Positions 6,363-13,116 are shown, counted from the stretch's first letter. The stretch is DNA of 23,252 nt from JBKEDC01 sp047974225 (GCA_047974225.1 JBKECD010000157.1:1-23252); one strand, 5' to 3'. Made by a program: numbers and translations. Notes: generated by a model not told the origin, from the sequence alone.

Positions 6363-7193
6363 ATGATAAATATCCTCGAAGCCCTAACGCAAATCAAAGC
6401 TGCGGCGCAAAATAACAACACGCCAGCTATGCAGGAACTAGCTTTTTCGTGCATCGACCTCACCACCTTGAGCCACACCGATACTGAGTCGTCGGTGGCG
6501 CAATTCACGCAGCGCGTGAATGATTTTGCGGATGACTATCCGCAACTGTCGCACGTGGCAGCTATCTGTGTGCACCCCAATATGGTGGAAACAGTGAAGG
6601 AGAATTTAGCGGTCGATGGTGTGAATATTGCCTCGGTGGCTGGCGGATTTCCTGCTAGCCAGACCTTCCTTGCCATCAAAACGATGGAGGCTGCATTGGC
6701 GATGGAAAACGGGGCGGATGAAATTGACATTGTGCTAAGTCTATCGAACTTTCTTGATGATAAGCTTGAAGATTGTCTCGATGAAATAGAGCTCATCAAA
6801 GAAACCATTGCTCCCGCTCACCTCAAAGTGATTCTGGAATCGGGCACTTTGCACGATGCTGAAATGATTTATAAAGCATCGAAATTGGCTATCCGTGGCG
6901 GTGCTGATTTCATCAAAACTTCCACAGGGAAAACAACTCCTGCTGCCACTCCCGAAGCGGCAATAGCGATGTGCCTCGCCATCAAAGACCATTATGCCAT
7001 CACTGGGGAAAAGATTGGTTTCAAGCCTGCGGGCGGAATTTCCACCACTGAAGATGCTATTCTTTATCTCACCATTGTGAAAGAAATCTTGGGCGAAGAA
7101 TGGTTGAACCCGCAGCTCTTCCGCATCGGCGCAAGTCGATTGGCAAACAACCTGCTGAGCGACCTCACTGGTGAGCAAGTCAATTATTTTTAG
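6363..7193 (+). CDS. deoC: Deoxyribose-phosphate aldolase
   Basis: A 276-residue aldolase that splits 2-deoxyribose 5-phosphate into acetaldehyde and glyceraldehyde 3-phosphate, the last step of deoxynucleoside catabolism. The Schiff-base lysine is K185 in DFIKTSTGK, the second essential lysine is K221 in GFKPAGGI, and the EIDIVL strand (121-126) precedes KVILESGTL. The length suits the longer DeoC subfamily. Promoter candidates are weak: CATCTTTG (6330-6337) and TATCTTTA each miss the consensus by one base. The TAG stop shares its last base with repeat element A. No phosphopentomutase or nucleoside phosphorylase gene is adjacent. Confidence 0.95.
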   Translation: MINILEALTQIKAAAQNNNTPAMQELAFSCIDLTTLSHTDTESSVAQFTQRVNDFADDYPQLSHVAAICVHPNMVETVKENLAVDGVNIASVAGGFPASQTFLAIKTMEAALAMENGADEIDIVLSLSNFLDDKLEDCLDEIELIKETIAPAHLKVILESGTLHDAEMIYKASKLAIRGGADFIKTSTGKTTPAATPEAAIAMCLAIKDHYAITGEKIGFKPAGGISTTEDAILYLTIVKEILGEEWLNPQLFRIGASRLANNLLSDLTGEQVNYF

Positions 7194-7224
7194 AAGCCCC
7201 CTCCAGCTCCCCCAAGAGGGAGGG
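7193..7224 (-). repeat. Element A, copy 1
   Basis: The minus-strand reading ends in GGGGGAGCTGGAGGGGGCTT. It is inverted relative to copy 2 at 7274-7304, so the two flank the deoC-thioesterase gap as terminal inverted repeats about 110 bp apart. The outermost base is the last base of the deoC stop codon. Confidence 0.75.
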
Positions 7225-7273
7225 CAAAACCACAAACACAGAAAATATATAATATAACCCAATGCCTCTAGCG

Positions 7274-7304
7274 CCTCCCCCTCGGGGAGGTTGGGAGGGG
7301 CTTC
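7274..7304 (+). repeat. Element A, copy 2
   Basis: CCTCCCC-CTC-GGGGAGG followed by TTGGGAGGGGCTTC. A short GC-rich hairpin with a G-rich tail ending 9 bp before the thioesterase start codon. Its layout matches the copies at 7857 and 12270. Confidence 0.75.
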
Positions 7305-7313
7305 ACTTCAACA

Positions 7314-7736
7314 ATGTATATCTACGAACTAACACAGAAAGTGCGCGACTATGAGTGCGACTTGCAAGGAATAGTGAATAATTCCGTTTATCAAAATTAT
7401 TTAGAACACACTCGCCATGAGTGGCTCGAGGAAATCGGACTGAGCTTTGCTGAAATGCACGATGAAGGCATTGATGCGGTGGTGGCAAAGGCGGAACTCG
7501 AATATAAATCACCGCTGAAAAGTGGCGATTGGTATGTGAGCGGACTGAATGTGGAGCTGGTGGGCAAATTGCGCTATGTGTTTCACCAAGAAATCCGCCG
7601 CAAATCCGATGGCAAGCTCATGGTGAAAGGCACAATCACCTCCACCACCACGAAAGTAGAAAACGGTCGCCCATGCTTTTATCCGAAACTTGCGGAGACT
7701 TTTGAGAAGTATGCAGGCAACTTCCCCAAGGTGTAG
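7314..7736 (+). CDS. 4HBT (hotdog-fold) acyl-CoA thioesterase
   Basis: A 140-residue single hotdog-domain protein of the YbgC/FadM type. The active-site signature D16-x2-G-I-V-N-N-x2-Y-x2-Y-L-E (within DLQGIVNNSVYQNYLEHTR) is intact; the aspartate is the catalytic residue in the family. These cytoplasmic enzymes hydrolyse acyl-CoA thioesters, with a chain-length preference that cannot be read from sequence. It lies 120 bp downstream of deoC, with the gap filled by an inverted pair of element A. No strong promoter is visible, so it may be read through from deoC. Confidence 0.88.
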   Translation: MYIYELTQKVRDYECDLQGIVNNSVYQNYLEHTRHEWLEEIGLSFAEMHDEGIDAVVAKAELEYKSPLKSGDWYVSGLNVELVGKLRYVFHQEIRRKSDGKLMVKGTITSTTTKVENGRPCFYPKLAETFEKYAGNFPKV

Positions 7737-7789
7737 AGTGCAAGCATGCTCTTTTAGATGTTGGATTTTTAGATATTAGATTTTTAGAC
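7737..7789. repeat. Short tandem TTTTTAGAT repeats
   Basis: Three nearby copies of a TTTTTAGA-like unit at about 14-15 bp spacing (CTTTTAGATGTTGGA, TTTTTAGATATTAGA, TTTTTAGACG) lie between the thioesterase stop and the DUF4296 start. They look like slippage-type repeats. Confidence 0.5.
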
Positions 7790-7795
7790 GTGTGT

Positions 7796-8590
7796 ATGAT
7801 TACCAATAAAACCAAACAGCCCTGTGTCTCGGTTGCTGAGCGAAGTCGAAGCATTTCTCTCCCCCTCGGGAGAGTTGGAGGGGGCTTTCTCCTGCTATTT
7901 TTAGTCTTCACATCTTGCGACAATAGCAAGATTGAAGCGCCCAAGAACCTTCCATCAGCTACGGTGATGGAGAATGTCCTCTATGACATTCATTATGCAG
8001 AAGCTATTGTGCAGAACCATCCAGATTTGGGAAGGCAAACGACCGCAACAGCTCAACATAAGAACTTAATTTCCGACAGCCTTTATGCAGGAATTTTGCA
8101 GAAATATAGCATTGATGACTCGCTGTTCACCATGTCGCTGCTTTATTATTCTGCACAGCCCAAAAACTTTGAGAAGATTTATGACAAAGTGATTGAGCGC
8201 ATGACAATCGATCTGAATGAACAGACCTATAAAGACTCGCTCATGCAGGTTTTGGCAAGCGAAAAGCAACGTCGTGCCGACTCTATCGCCGAAGCTGTGC
8301 GCAAGCATGAAGCTGATTCGATTGCCGAAGCTATTCACCGTCATTTCATTGATTCGATTGCTGAAAAAACAGGGCGTGATTATGATTTTGTGGTCGATTC
8401 GATTGCCGAAGCCGAAGCTGCTCGCATCGAGTTTCTGGTTGATTCGCTCCTCAAAATAGAACTCCCTATCAGTGAAGCGATGAGTGATTCTATCCGCACC
8501 TCCATGCGGCAAAAGCTGATGGAGGAAATCTCGCTAAAATCAAAGTCAGACACTATCGTTGCCGCCGATGAAACTAGCCGCCCATTATAG
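7796..8590 (+). CDS. DUF4296 lipoprotein with a repeat-derived N-terminus
   Basis: From the ATG at 7796 this is a 264-residue lipoprotein; an in-frame GTG lies two codons upstream. The lipobox is FLVFTSC with C41 as lipidated residue. A DUF4296-type domain follows (MENVLYDIHYAEAIV, then LYAGILQKYSIDDSLFTMSLLYY), a Bacteroidota family of unknown function. The C-terminal third is unusually long and carries DSIAEA-type repeats roughly every 12-15 residues (ADSIAEAV, ADSIAEAI, IDSIAEK, VDSIAEAE, VDSLLKIE), predicted to be a long charged helix or coiled coil. The stretch before the signal core (about residues 12-31) is encoded by repeat elements B and A, so the original start region seems to have been replaced. 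The next gene overlaps its 3' end by 23 bp. Confidence 0.8.
   Translation: MITNKTKQPCVSVAERSRSISLPLGRVGGGFLLLFLVFTSCDNSKIEAPKNLPSATVMENVLYDIHYAEAIVQNHPDLGRQTTATAQHKNLISDSLYAGILQKYSIDDSLFTMSLLYYSAQPKNFEKIYDKVIERMTIDLNEQTYKDSLMQVLASEKQRRADSIAEAVRKHEADSIAEAIHRHFIDSIAEKTGRDYDFVVDSIAEAEAARIEFLVDSLLKIELPISEAMSDSIRTSMRQKLMEEISLKSKSDTIVAADETSRPL
7831..7853 (+). repeat. Element B, copy 2, inside the DUF4296 frame
   Basis: A 23-bp sequence identical to element B copy 1 (742-764, opposite strand), read here as VAERSRS near the start of the DUF4296 lipoprotein. Confidence 0.85.
7857..7888 (+). repeat. Element A, copy 3, inside the DUF4296 frame
   Basis: CTCTCCC-CCTC-GGGAGAG hairpin followed by TTGGAGGGGGCTTT, the same design as copies 2 and 4. 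It encodes SLPLGRVGGGF just before the hydrophobic core of the signal peptide. Confidence 0.75.
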
Positions 8591-9047
8591 CATCAATGAG
8601 CATGGCGAAAGCCTTCGTGGGGGGATGATTGAAATTGTCGGGGGAAAGATTGCGGACTATCGAGAACTCGGATTGCCTATTCCCGAATTGGCAGGAATGG
8701 AATTTCATTCTGGGGTGATTGTGCCTGCCTTTCCGAACCTTTCGGCATGCGAAGCTGCTCTTCAAAAAACAAAACAATCAAACTCTGCTATTGCTTGGCT
8801 TCAAGCGATGCCGCTTCGTCTTCAAGCGAATTTCTACATCGAATGGATGCTTGCCTTGCAAAATGCCGATGCGCAATTCAACCTCAAAGATGCTGTAAGA
8901 ATATTTTGCTGCGAACTGCCAAAGCTTCTTCAGCTGGACGAAATCAAGCTCCAACTAGGCAGAACAATAAACCTTTGGCTGGTTTCGGGTGTTGATTATC
9001 AGACTTTCCGACTGAACAACTCAAGCAAGCTGCGTCTATTAATTTAA
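8568..9047 (+). CDS. Barrel-less remnant of an amidohydrolase
   Basis: A 159-residue frame starting at an ATG inside the end of the DUF4296 gene (23-bp overlap; a TTG three codons upstream is less likely). The first 60 residues resemble the start of an amidohydrolase: a small beta sandwich (GGMIEIVGGKIADYRELG) leading to GVIVPAFPNL. The family would have a metal-binding HxH directly after 'PGFxN', but here it reads NLSACEAA. The end (DAVRIFCCELPKLLQL, then TINLWLVSGVDYQTFRLNNS) resembles the C-terminal helix and returning strands of the same family. Only about 60 residues lie between, where some 250 of catalytic TIM barrel would be expected. No enzyme activity is likely. It could be a decaying gene or a stand-alone sandwich domain kept for another role; the frame is intact, with no stop or frameshift. 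Confidence 0.6.
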   Translation: MKLAAHYSINEHGESLRGGMIEIVGGKIADYRELGLPIPELAGMEFHSGVIVPAFPNLSACEAALQKTKQSNSAIAWLQAMPLRLQANFYIEWMLALQNADAQFNLKDAVRIFCCELPKLLQLDEIKLQLGRTINLWLVSGVDYQTFRLNNSSKLRLLI

Positions 9048-9062
9048 AAAACCACTCACATC

Positions 9063-9839
9063 ATGGCTACATTCTTATTCGACCAAATCATCTTCGGACC
9101 AATTCAAAGCCGAAGACTAGGCACTTCACTAGGCATCAACCTCCTGCCGACTAATCGCAAACTGTGTTCGTTCAACTGCGTCTATTGCGAATGCGGATGG
9201 AATGCCAAAGGCGGAGAAAAAGGCACGCTGCCCACGCGCGCTGAAGTGAAAACGAGGCTCGAAGCACAACTCCAAAAGATGATTGCTGAAAATCATCTGC
9301 CCGATGTGATTACTTTCGCGGGCAATGGCGAACCCACACTGCATCCGGAGTTTGCAGGAATTATTGACGATACGATTGAACTCCGCAATGCCCTTGTGCC
9401 CACAAGCAAAATAGCGGTGCTGTCGAATGCCACACGCATCCACAAGCCCGAGGTGTTTCAAGCGCTTTTGAAGATTGAAGATAATATTCAGAAGCTCGAT
9501 TCGGTGGAGGAACGCACCCTGCGCATCATGGATATTCCGCAAGCGAACTATTCAATTGAAGAAACCATCAACAGCCTAGCCAAGTTTGAGGGCAAGGTGA
9601 TTGTGCAAACCATGCTCTTGAAAGGCGAAGTCGATGGCGAAGCTTTCGACAACACCACCGAGGAAGAAATGACCGCCCTCACTGAAGCGATGGCACGCAT
9701 CAAGCCTAGTCAGGTGATGCTTTATAGTATTTCCAGAGATACCCCAGCCGAACAGCTCGTGAAAGCCACTCGTGAAGAACTCGATGAGCTAGCTCGTCGA
9801 ATTGAAGAATTGGGAATTGAAGTGCAGGTGAGCTATTGA
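9063..9839 (+). CDS. Radical SAM protein, COG0731 type
   Basis: A 258-residue radical SAM protein beginning FGPIQSRRLGTSLGINLLP, with the cluster motif C35-x3-C39-x2-C42 (CSFNCVYC, followed by ECGW) and the SAM-contact motif AGNGEPTLHPEF (GNGEP at 87-91). This layout belongs to the small Fe-S oxidoreductases grouped as COG0731, named after their resemblance to wyosine base synthases. Bacteria lack wyosine, so the reaction here is unknown. There is no SPASM-type cysteine cluster in the C-terminal part. The gene begins 15 bp after the amidohydrolase remnant and probably shares its transcript. Confidence 0.85.
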   Translation: MATFLFDQIIFGPIQSRRLGTSLGINLLPTNRKLCSFNCVYCECGWNAKGGEKGTLPTRAEVKTRLEAQLQKMIAENHLPDVITFAGNGEPTLHPEFAGIIDDTIELRNALVPTSKIAVLSNATRIHKPEVFQALLKIEDNIQKLDSVEERTLRIMDIPQANYSIEETINSLAKFEGKVIVQTMLLKGEVDGEAFDNTTEEEMTALTEAMARIKPSQVMLYSISRDTPAEQLVKATREELDELARRIEELGIEVQVSY

Positions 9840-9845
9840 AGTGAG

Positions 9846-11048
9846 CTAGAAGGGCATCAGCAAGAAATCTTTGAGGTTGCAATATTCAATCCCTTTATAG
9901 TCATTGGCTATAATGACATCTTGCAGCGCCACCACGTATTTCGGATAGTTATCGTCGATTTCCATCAGACTCCCAAATTCTCGTGCGCGTGTTTTTTCGT
10001 CTAATGCGGTGAGGGTTACTTGCACATACATTTTATTGCCATTCTTTTCAGCTACAAAGTCAATCTCCTTTTCGCCAATCTTGCCCACAAACACCCGATA
10101 TCCCGATTGAATCAAATGCAGGTAAACCGCATTTTCCATCAGCTTGTGTATGTCAGATGCTGAATCACGGCGAATTAAATTGCGCAAACCTAAATCTTCA
10201 AAATAATATTTCTCCCCAATCTCAAAAATTTTCAGCCCACCCACTTCCGCACGCTGCACCCGATGAATGAAATAAGTGTTGGTGAGTGCTTTCAGGTAAT
10301 TAATAATCAATTGAGGCGACATCTGCACCTGCTGCGATTTAAGATATTTGCTGATATTGTTGGAGCTGAATAAACTACCGACATTATCTGCCACAAATGC
10401 CACGAGGTTCTCTAAAAAAGACACATTGCGAATTTTTTCTTTCGCCACCACATCTTTGAGCAAGATAGTGGAATAAACATTTCGGAGATATTCAAACACC
10501 TGCTCCCGTGTCAAATCTAGATTGTAGAGAAAAGGCATGCCGCCAAAGGTGAGGTATTTCATTAGGCTTTCTTGCGTATGCTCTAAACGATGAAACAGCA
10601 AAAATTCCCGATAGCTCAACGAATGAATGTCAAACTCCATGTATCGCCCTGAAAGGTAAGTCGCCAATTCACTTGAAAGAATATTCGCATTGCTCCCTGT
10701 GCAATAAATATCACATTTCTGCTCTGCCAAAAGACTTCGCAAAGCATCTTGAAAAGCATCAATCTCCTGCACTTCATCAATAAACAGATAGTTTTGCCGA
10801 TCGTGCTGCAAGCAGCTTTCGACATAGGCATATAAATCTGTCGAGGTCTTGATGTGCCGAAACTCTTCAAGCTCGCAATTCACAAAGATGATATGCGCAT
10901 GGTCATCCTTCTGCTTAATCTCATCACTCAGCTGCATCATGACATAACTCTTTCCCACTCGTCGCTGACCAGTTAATACCTTAATGATAGGTCGCCCCAC
11001 ATAAGGACGAATGCGTTCTACATAGCTCTCTCTTGCAATATATTTCAT
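9846..11048 (-). CDS. AAA ATPase with DUF4143 domain
   Basis: A 400-residue P-loop ATPase. Walker A is GQRRVGKS (27-34), Walker B YLFIDEVQ (87-94), and CTGSNANIL suits the sensor region. The C-terminal part is the DUF4143 domain, with features of a PD-(D/E)xK nuclease fold (LMENAVYLHLIQSGYRVFVG, then EKEIDFVAEKNGNKMYVQV). Such proteins are common and multicopy in Bacteroidota and archaea, and their role is not settled. The frame extends to 11096, but I place the start at 11048. MKYIARESYVERI is the usual N-terminus, and a -7 box (11074-11081) lies inside the longer frame. Two strong palindromes stand upstream. Its stop lies 6 bp from that of the convergent radical SAM gene. Confidence 0.88.
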   Translation of the reverse strand: MKYIARESYVERIRPYVGRPIIKVLTGQRRVGKSYVMMQLSDEIKQKDDHAHIIFVNCELEEFRHIKTSTDLYAYVESCLQHDRQNYLFIDEVQEIDAFQDALRSLLAEQKCDIYCTGSNANILSSELATYLSGRYMEFDIHSLSYREFLLFHRLEHTQESLMKYLTFGGMPFLYNLDLTREQVFEYLRNVYSTILLKDVVAKEKIRNVSFLENLVAFVADNVGSLFSSNNISKYLKSQQVQMSPQLIINYLKALTNTYFIHRVQRAEVGGLKIFEIGEKYYFEDLGLRNLIRRDSASDIHKLMENAVYLHLIQSGYRVFVGKIGEKEIDFVAEKNGNKMYVQVTLTALDEKTRAREFGSLMEIDDNYPKYVVALQDVIIANDYKGIEYCNLKDFLLMPF

Positions 11049-11073
11049 GTGAAACTGAATGATTGGTTTTCGC

Positions 11074-11081
11074 CAAAGGTA
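11074..11081 (-). promoter_or_regulatory. -7 box for the DUF4143 ATPase
   Basis: The minus strand reads TACCTTTG, an exact match 25 bp before the ATG at 11048. The nearer palindrome (11084-11113) lies directly upstream, where the -33 element would be, so a protein bound there would meet RNA polymerase. Confidence 0.55.
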
Positions 11082-11083
11082 TG

Positions 11084-11153
11084 CAAAAAGTTTCATCTAT
11101 ACATGAAACTTTTCCTGAAAACACAAAAAGTTTCATCTATACATGAAACTTTT
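11084..11153. promoter_or_regulatory. Two identical palindromes 40 bp apart, operator-like
   Basis: A 30-bp sequence occurs twice without change (11084-11113 and 11124-11153). Each contains the interrupted palindrome GTTTCAT-CTATAC-ATGAAAC flanked by A-runs and T-runs. The centres are 40 bp apart, close to four turns of DNA. Copy 2 extends further, with ACACAAAAAG on one side and CTTTTTTGTGTT on the other. The pair lies just upstream of the ATPase -7 box and behind the rsgA stop. A dimeric regulator's double operator is the simplest reading; a recombination or transposon-end function is possible. Confidence 0.7.
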
Positions 11154-11202
11154 TTGTGTTTTAAAACGATGTTTTCGCTTTTAGAGTTGGAGAAAGCCTC
11201 CC

Positions 11203-12132
11203 TTAATTCCGATACTTCTCGTCCTCATCTTCCACCAGTGAAAGATAGGTGTAGTATCGGCTTTCGGCGATTTCGCCCTCATAGACCGCCTGCTTCACGG
11301 CACAATTGGGCTCGTGGGTGTGGGTGCAGTTATTGAATTGACACTCGCTTGACACTTCAAATATCTCGGGGAAATAGTGGCTCACCTCATATTTGTCCAT
11401 CTCGAGCACGCCAAAACCTTTGATGCCGGGCGTGTCGATGATATATCCCCCGAAACTCAATTCAAACATTTCAGAGAATGTGGTGGTGTGTTGCCCCGTT
11501 GCATGATATTCGGAAATAATGTTGGTTTTCAGCGTGAGTGTCGGTTCGACATGATTCACCAAGGTGGATTTCCCCACGCCCGAATGCCCCGAAAACACGC
11601 TGATATTGTCTTGCATCATCGCTTTGAGCTCCTCTAATCCTTCGCCCGTCTTGGTGGAAGTCTTCAGGCAGCGATAGCCAATCTTTTCATAAATTTCAAT
11701 CACCGACTCTAGCTCTTCCATACTATTATATATGTCCACTTTATTAAAGACCAGCGTGCAGGGAATGCGATAGGCTTCGGCGGAAGCCAAGAAGCGGTCG
11801 ATGAATGCCAGCGAGGTGGTGGGCTGCATGAGTGTAATCACCAGAAATGCGCAATCGACATTGGCGGCGATGATGTGAGCCTCTTTGGAAAGGTTGGTGG
11901 ATTTGCGGATGATATAGTTTCGCCGTTCCTCAATCTTATTTATCAAGCCGATTTCTTCGTTTTCATCTTTCTTGAGGATAAATTCCACACGGTCGCCCAC
12001 GGTGATGGGATTAGTGGTGCGGATGCCTTTCATGCGAAACTTCCCCTTAATCTTGCAGGGAATGATTGCGCCCGATTCTGTTTTTATGTGATACCAACTG
12101 CCTGTTGATTTGATGACAAGTCCTTTATTCAT
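11203..12132 (-). CDS. rsgA: Ribosome small-subunit-dependent GTPase A
   Basis: A 309-residue circularly permuted GTPase acting in late 30S subunit maturation. An N-terminal OB-fold domain (GLVIKSTGSWYHIKT to about residue 70) is followed by the permuted motif order: G4 NKVD (130-133), G1 SGHSGVGKST (181-190), the HTTT segment of G2 (215-218), G3 DTPG (233-236). The zinc-binding site is C264, C269, H271 and C277. The open frame reaches 12234, but the ATG at 12132 gives the normal N-terminus (MNKGLVIKS), and the extra codons cover tandem repeats. A possible -7 box (TACTTTTG) lies at 12213-12220. The gene is divergent from the exonuclease III gene. Confidence 0.95.
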   Translation of the reverse strand: MNKGLVIKSTGSWYHIKTESGAIIPCKIKGKFRMKGIRTTNPITVGDRVEFILKKDENEEIGLINKIEERRNYIIRKSTNLSKEAHIIAANVDCAFLVITLMQPTTSLAFIDRFLASAEAYRIPCTLVFNKVDIYNSMEELESVIEIYEKIGYRCLKTSTKTGEGLEELKAMMQDNISVFSGHSGVGKSTLVNHVEPTLTLKTNIISEYHATGQHTTTFSEMFELSFGGYIIDTPGIKGFGVLEMDKYEVSHYFPEIFEVSSECQFNNCTHTHEPNCAVKQAVYEGEIAESRYYTYLSLVEDEDEKYRN

Positions 12133-12141
12133 GTTTTTTTG

Positions 12142-12172
12142 AGTGCGAAGTGCAAAGTGCGGAGTGCGAAGT
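12142..12172. repeat. Tandem GTGCGAA-type repeats upstream of rsgA
   Basis: GAGTGCGAAGTGCAAAGTGC continues as GGAGTGCGAAGT: a unit of about 10 bp (AGTGCRAAGTGC-like) repeated three times with small changes. It lies in the leader between rsgA and its likely promoter. Confidence 0.6.
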
Positions 12173-12194
12173 TGCTGCGCCAATATTATTTGAT

Positions 12195-12220
12195 TATCTT
12201 TGAATTCAGATTCAAAAGTA
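12195..12220. promoter_or_regulatory. Facing -7 boxes in an inverted repeat, rsgA/xth gap
   Basis: TATCTTTG on the plus strand (12195-12202) and TACTTTTG on the minus strand (12213-12220) face each other across the near-palindrome TTTGAATTCAGATTCAAA. A GTTG (12171-12174) lies 20 bp before the plus-strand box. If both are used, the rsgA and exonuclease III transcripts start within a few bases of each other, overlapping at their 5' ends. Confidence 0.45.
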
Positions 12221-12269
12221 ATCAAAAATATCATTGATATAGAAACTTATTTAAAAACAGTGCCTTTTG

Positions 12270-12325
12270 CTCTCCCCCTTGGTTGCTGAGCGTAGCCGAA
12301 GTATGGGGGAGTTGGAGGGGGCTTT
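12270..12325 (+). repeat. Element A copy 4 with element B nested in its loop
   Basis: CTCTCCCCCTT, then a diverged element B (12281-12303, GGTTGCTGAGCGTAGCCGAA), then GGGGGAGTTGGAGGGGGCTT. In other copies the C-run and G-run are separated by only 3-4 bases; here element B occupies the loop. The unit ends 8 bp before the exonuclease III start codon. Confidence 0.75.
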
Positions 12326-12332
12326 ATTAATT

Positions 12333-13103
12333 ATGACACGCATCATCTCCTATAATGTAAATGGCATTCGTGCCGCCTTGAAAAAAGATTTTTTATCGTG
12401 GCTCACTGCTGAGTCGCCTGAGGTGCTGTGCCTTCAAGAAACCAAAGCGCAAGCGGGGCAAATGAGTGAAGAAGACTTTCAGGAAGTTGGCTATCACTTT
12501 CATAGTTTTTCAGCGGAAAAGAAGGGGTATAGCGGGGTGGCTATTCTCAGCAAGGCAAAGCCGAAGCATGTGGAATATGGCATGGGCAATGCTAAGTATG
12601 ATGTGGAAGGGCGTGTCATTCGTGCTGATTTTGAAGATTTCTCGGTGATTTCAGTTTATTTCCCCTCGGGCACAACAGGGGGCGTTCGCCAAGATTATAA
12701 GATGGATTTTCTGAAAGATTTCACCGACTATCTGCAAGAGCTGCGGAAAGAGATTCCCAAGCTTGTGGTGTGTGGCGACTATAATATTTGTCGCCTGTGG
12801 ATTGATATTCACAATCCCGATAAGCAGGAGGGCACTTCGGGATTCCTGCCTGAGGAGCGTGAATGGTTTCAGCAATTTGTTGATTTGGGATTTGTGGATA
12901 GCTTCCGTGAAATCAATCCCAATCCCCACCACTATTCGTGGTGGAGCTATCGTGCAGGCGCACGACCAAACAATAAAGGGTGGCGCATCGACTATTGCAT
13001 GATTACAGCGCCGCTAGCCGACAAAATCACCGATGCGGGCATTCTTGCCGATGTGGTGCACTCCGACCATTGCCCGGTGTGGGTGTCGCTCGATGTGGAG
13101 TGA
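12333..13103 (+). CDS. xth: Exodeoxyribonuclease III (AP endonuclease)
   Basis: A 256-residue enzyme of the exonuclease III/APE1 family. It cuts DNA at abasic sites and trims blocked 3' ends in base-excision repair. Active-site residues are in place: N8 and N10 (YNVNGIR), E36 (LQETKA), the GDYN motif with D149 and N151, and the terminal SDH (244-246) in VVHSDHCPVW. The upstream part of the open frame (12267-12332) is repeat sequence that translates to the spurious VAERSRS, so the start is the ATG at 12333, which gives the standard MTRIISYNVNGIRAA. The gene ends at the strong bidirectional terminator at 13119. Confidence 0.95.
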   Translation: MTRIISYNVNGIRAALKKDFLSWLTAESPEVLCLQETKAQAGQMSEEDFQEVGYHFHSFSAEKKGYSGVAILSKAKPKHVEYGMGNAKYDVEGRVIRADFEDFSVISVYFPSGTTGGVRQDYKMDFLKDFTDYLQELRKEIPKLVVCGDYNICRLWIDIHNPDKQEGTSGFLPEEREWFQQFVDLGFVDSFREINPNPHHYSWWSYRAGARPNNKGWRIDYCMITAPLADKITDAGILADVVHSDHCPVWVSLDVE

Positions 13104-13116
13104 TGAAATTAAAAAG

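Noticed and set aside
9846..11096. Longer start of the DUF4143 ATPase at 11096
   Set aside because: The extra 16 codons cover the -7 box and reach into the palindrome; the ATG at 11048 gives the usual family N-terminus.
11049..11336. Plus-strand 95-codon frame over the palindromes
   Set aside because: Its start is formed by the palindrome sequence and its second half is antisense to rsgA; no protein-like features.
12133..12234. Longer start of rsgA at 12234
   Set aside because: The added 34 codons cover tandem GTGCGAA repeats and part of the promoter; MNKGLVIKS at 12132 is the family start.
12267..12332. Longer start of the exonuclease III gene
   Set aside because: The added residues come from repeat elements A and B; the conserved N-terminus begins at 12333.
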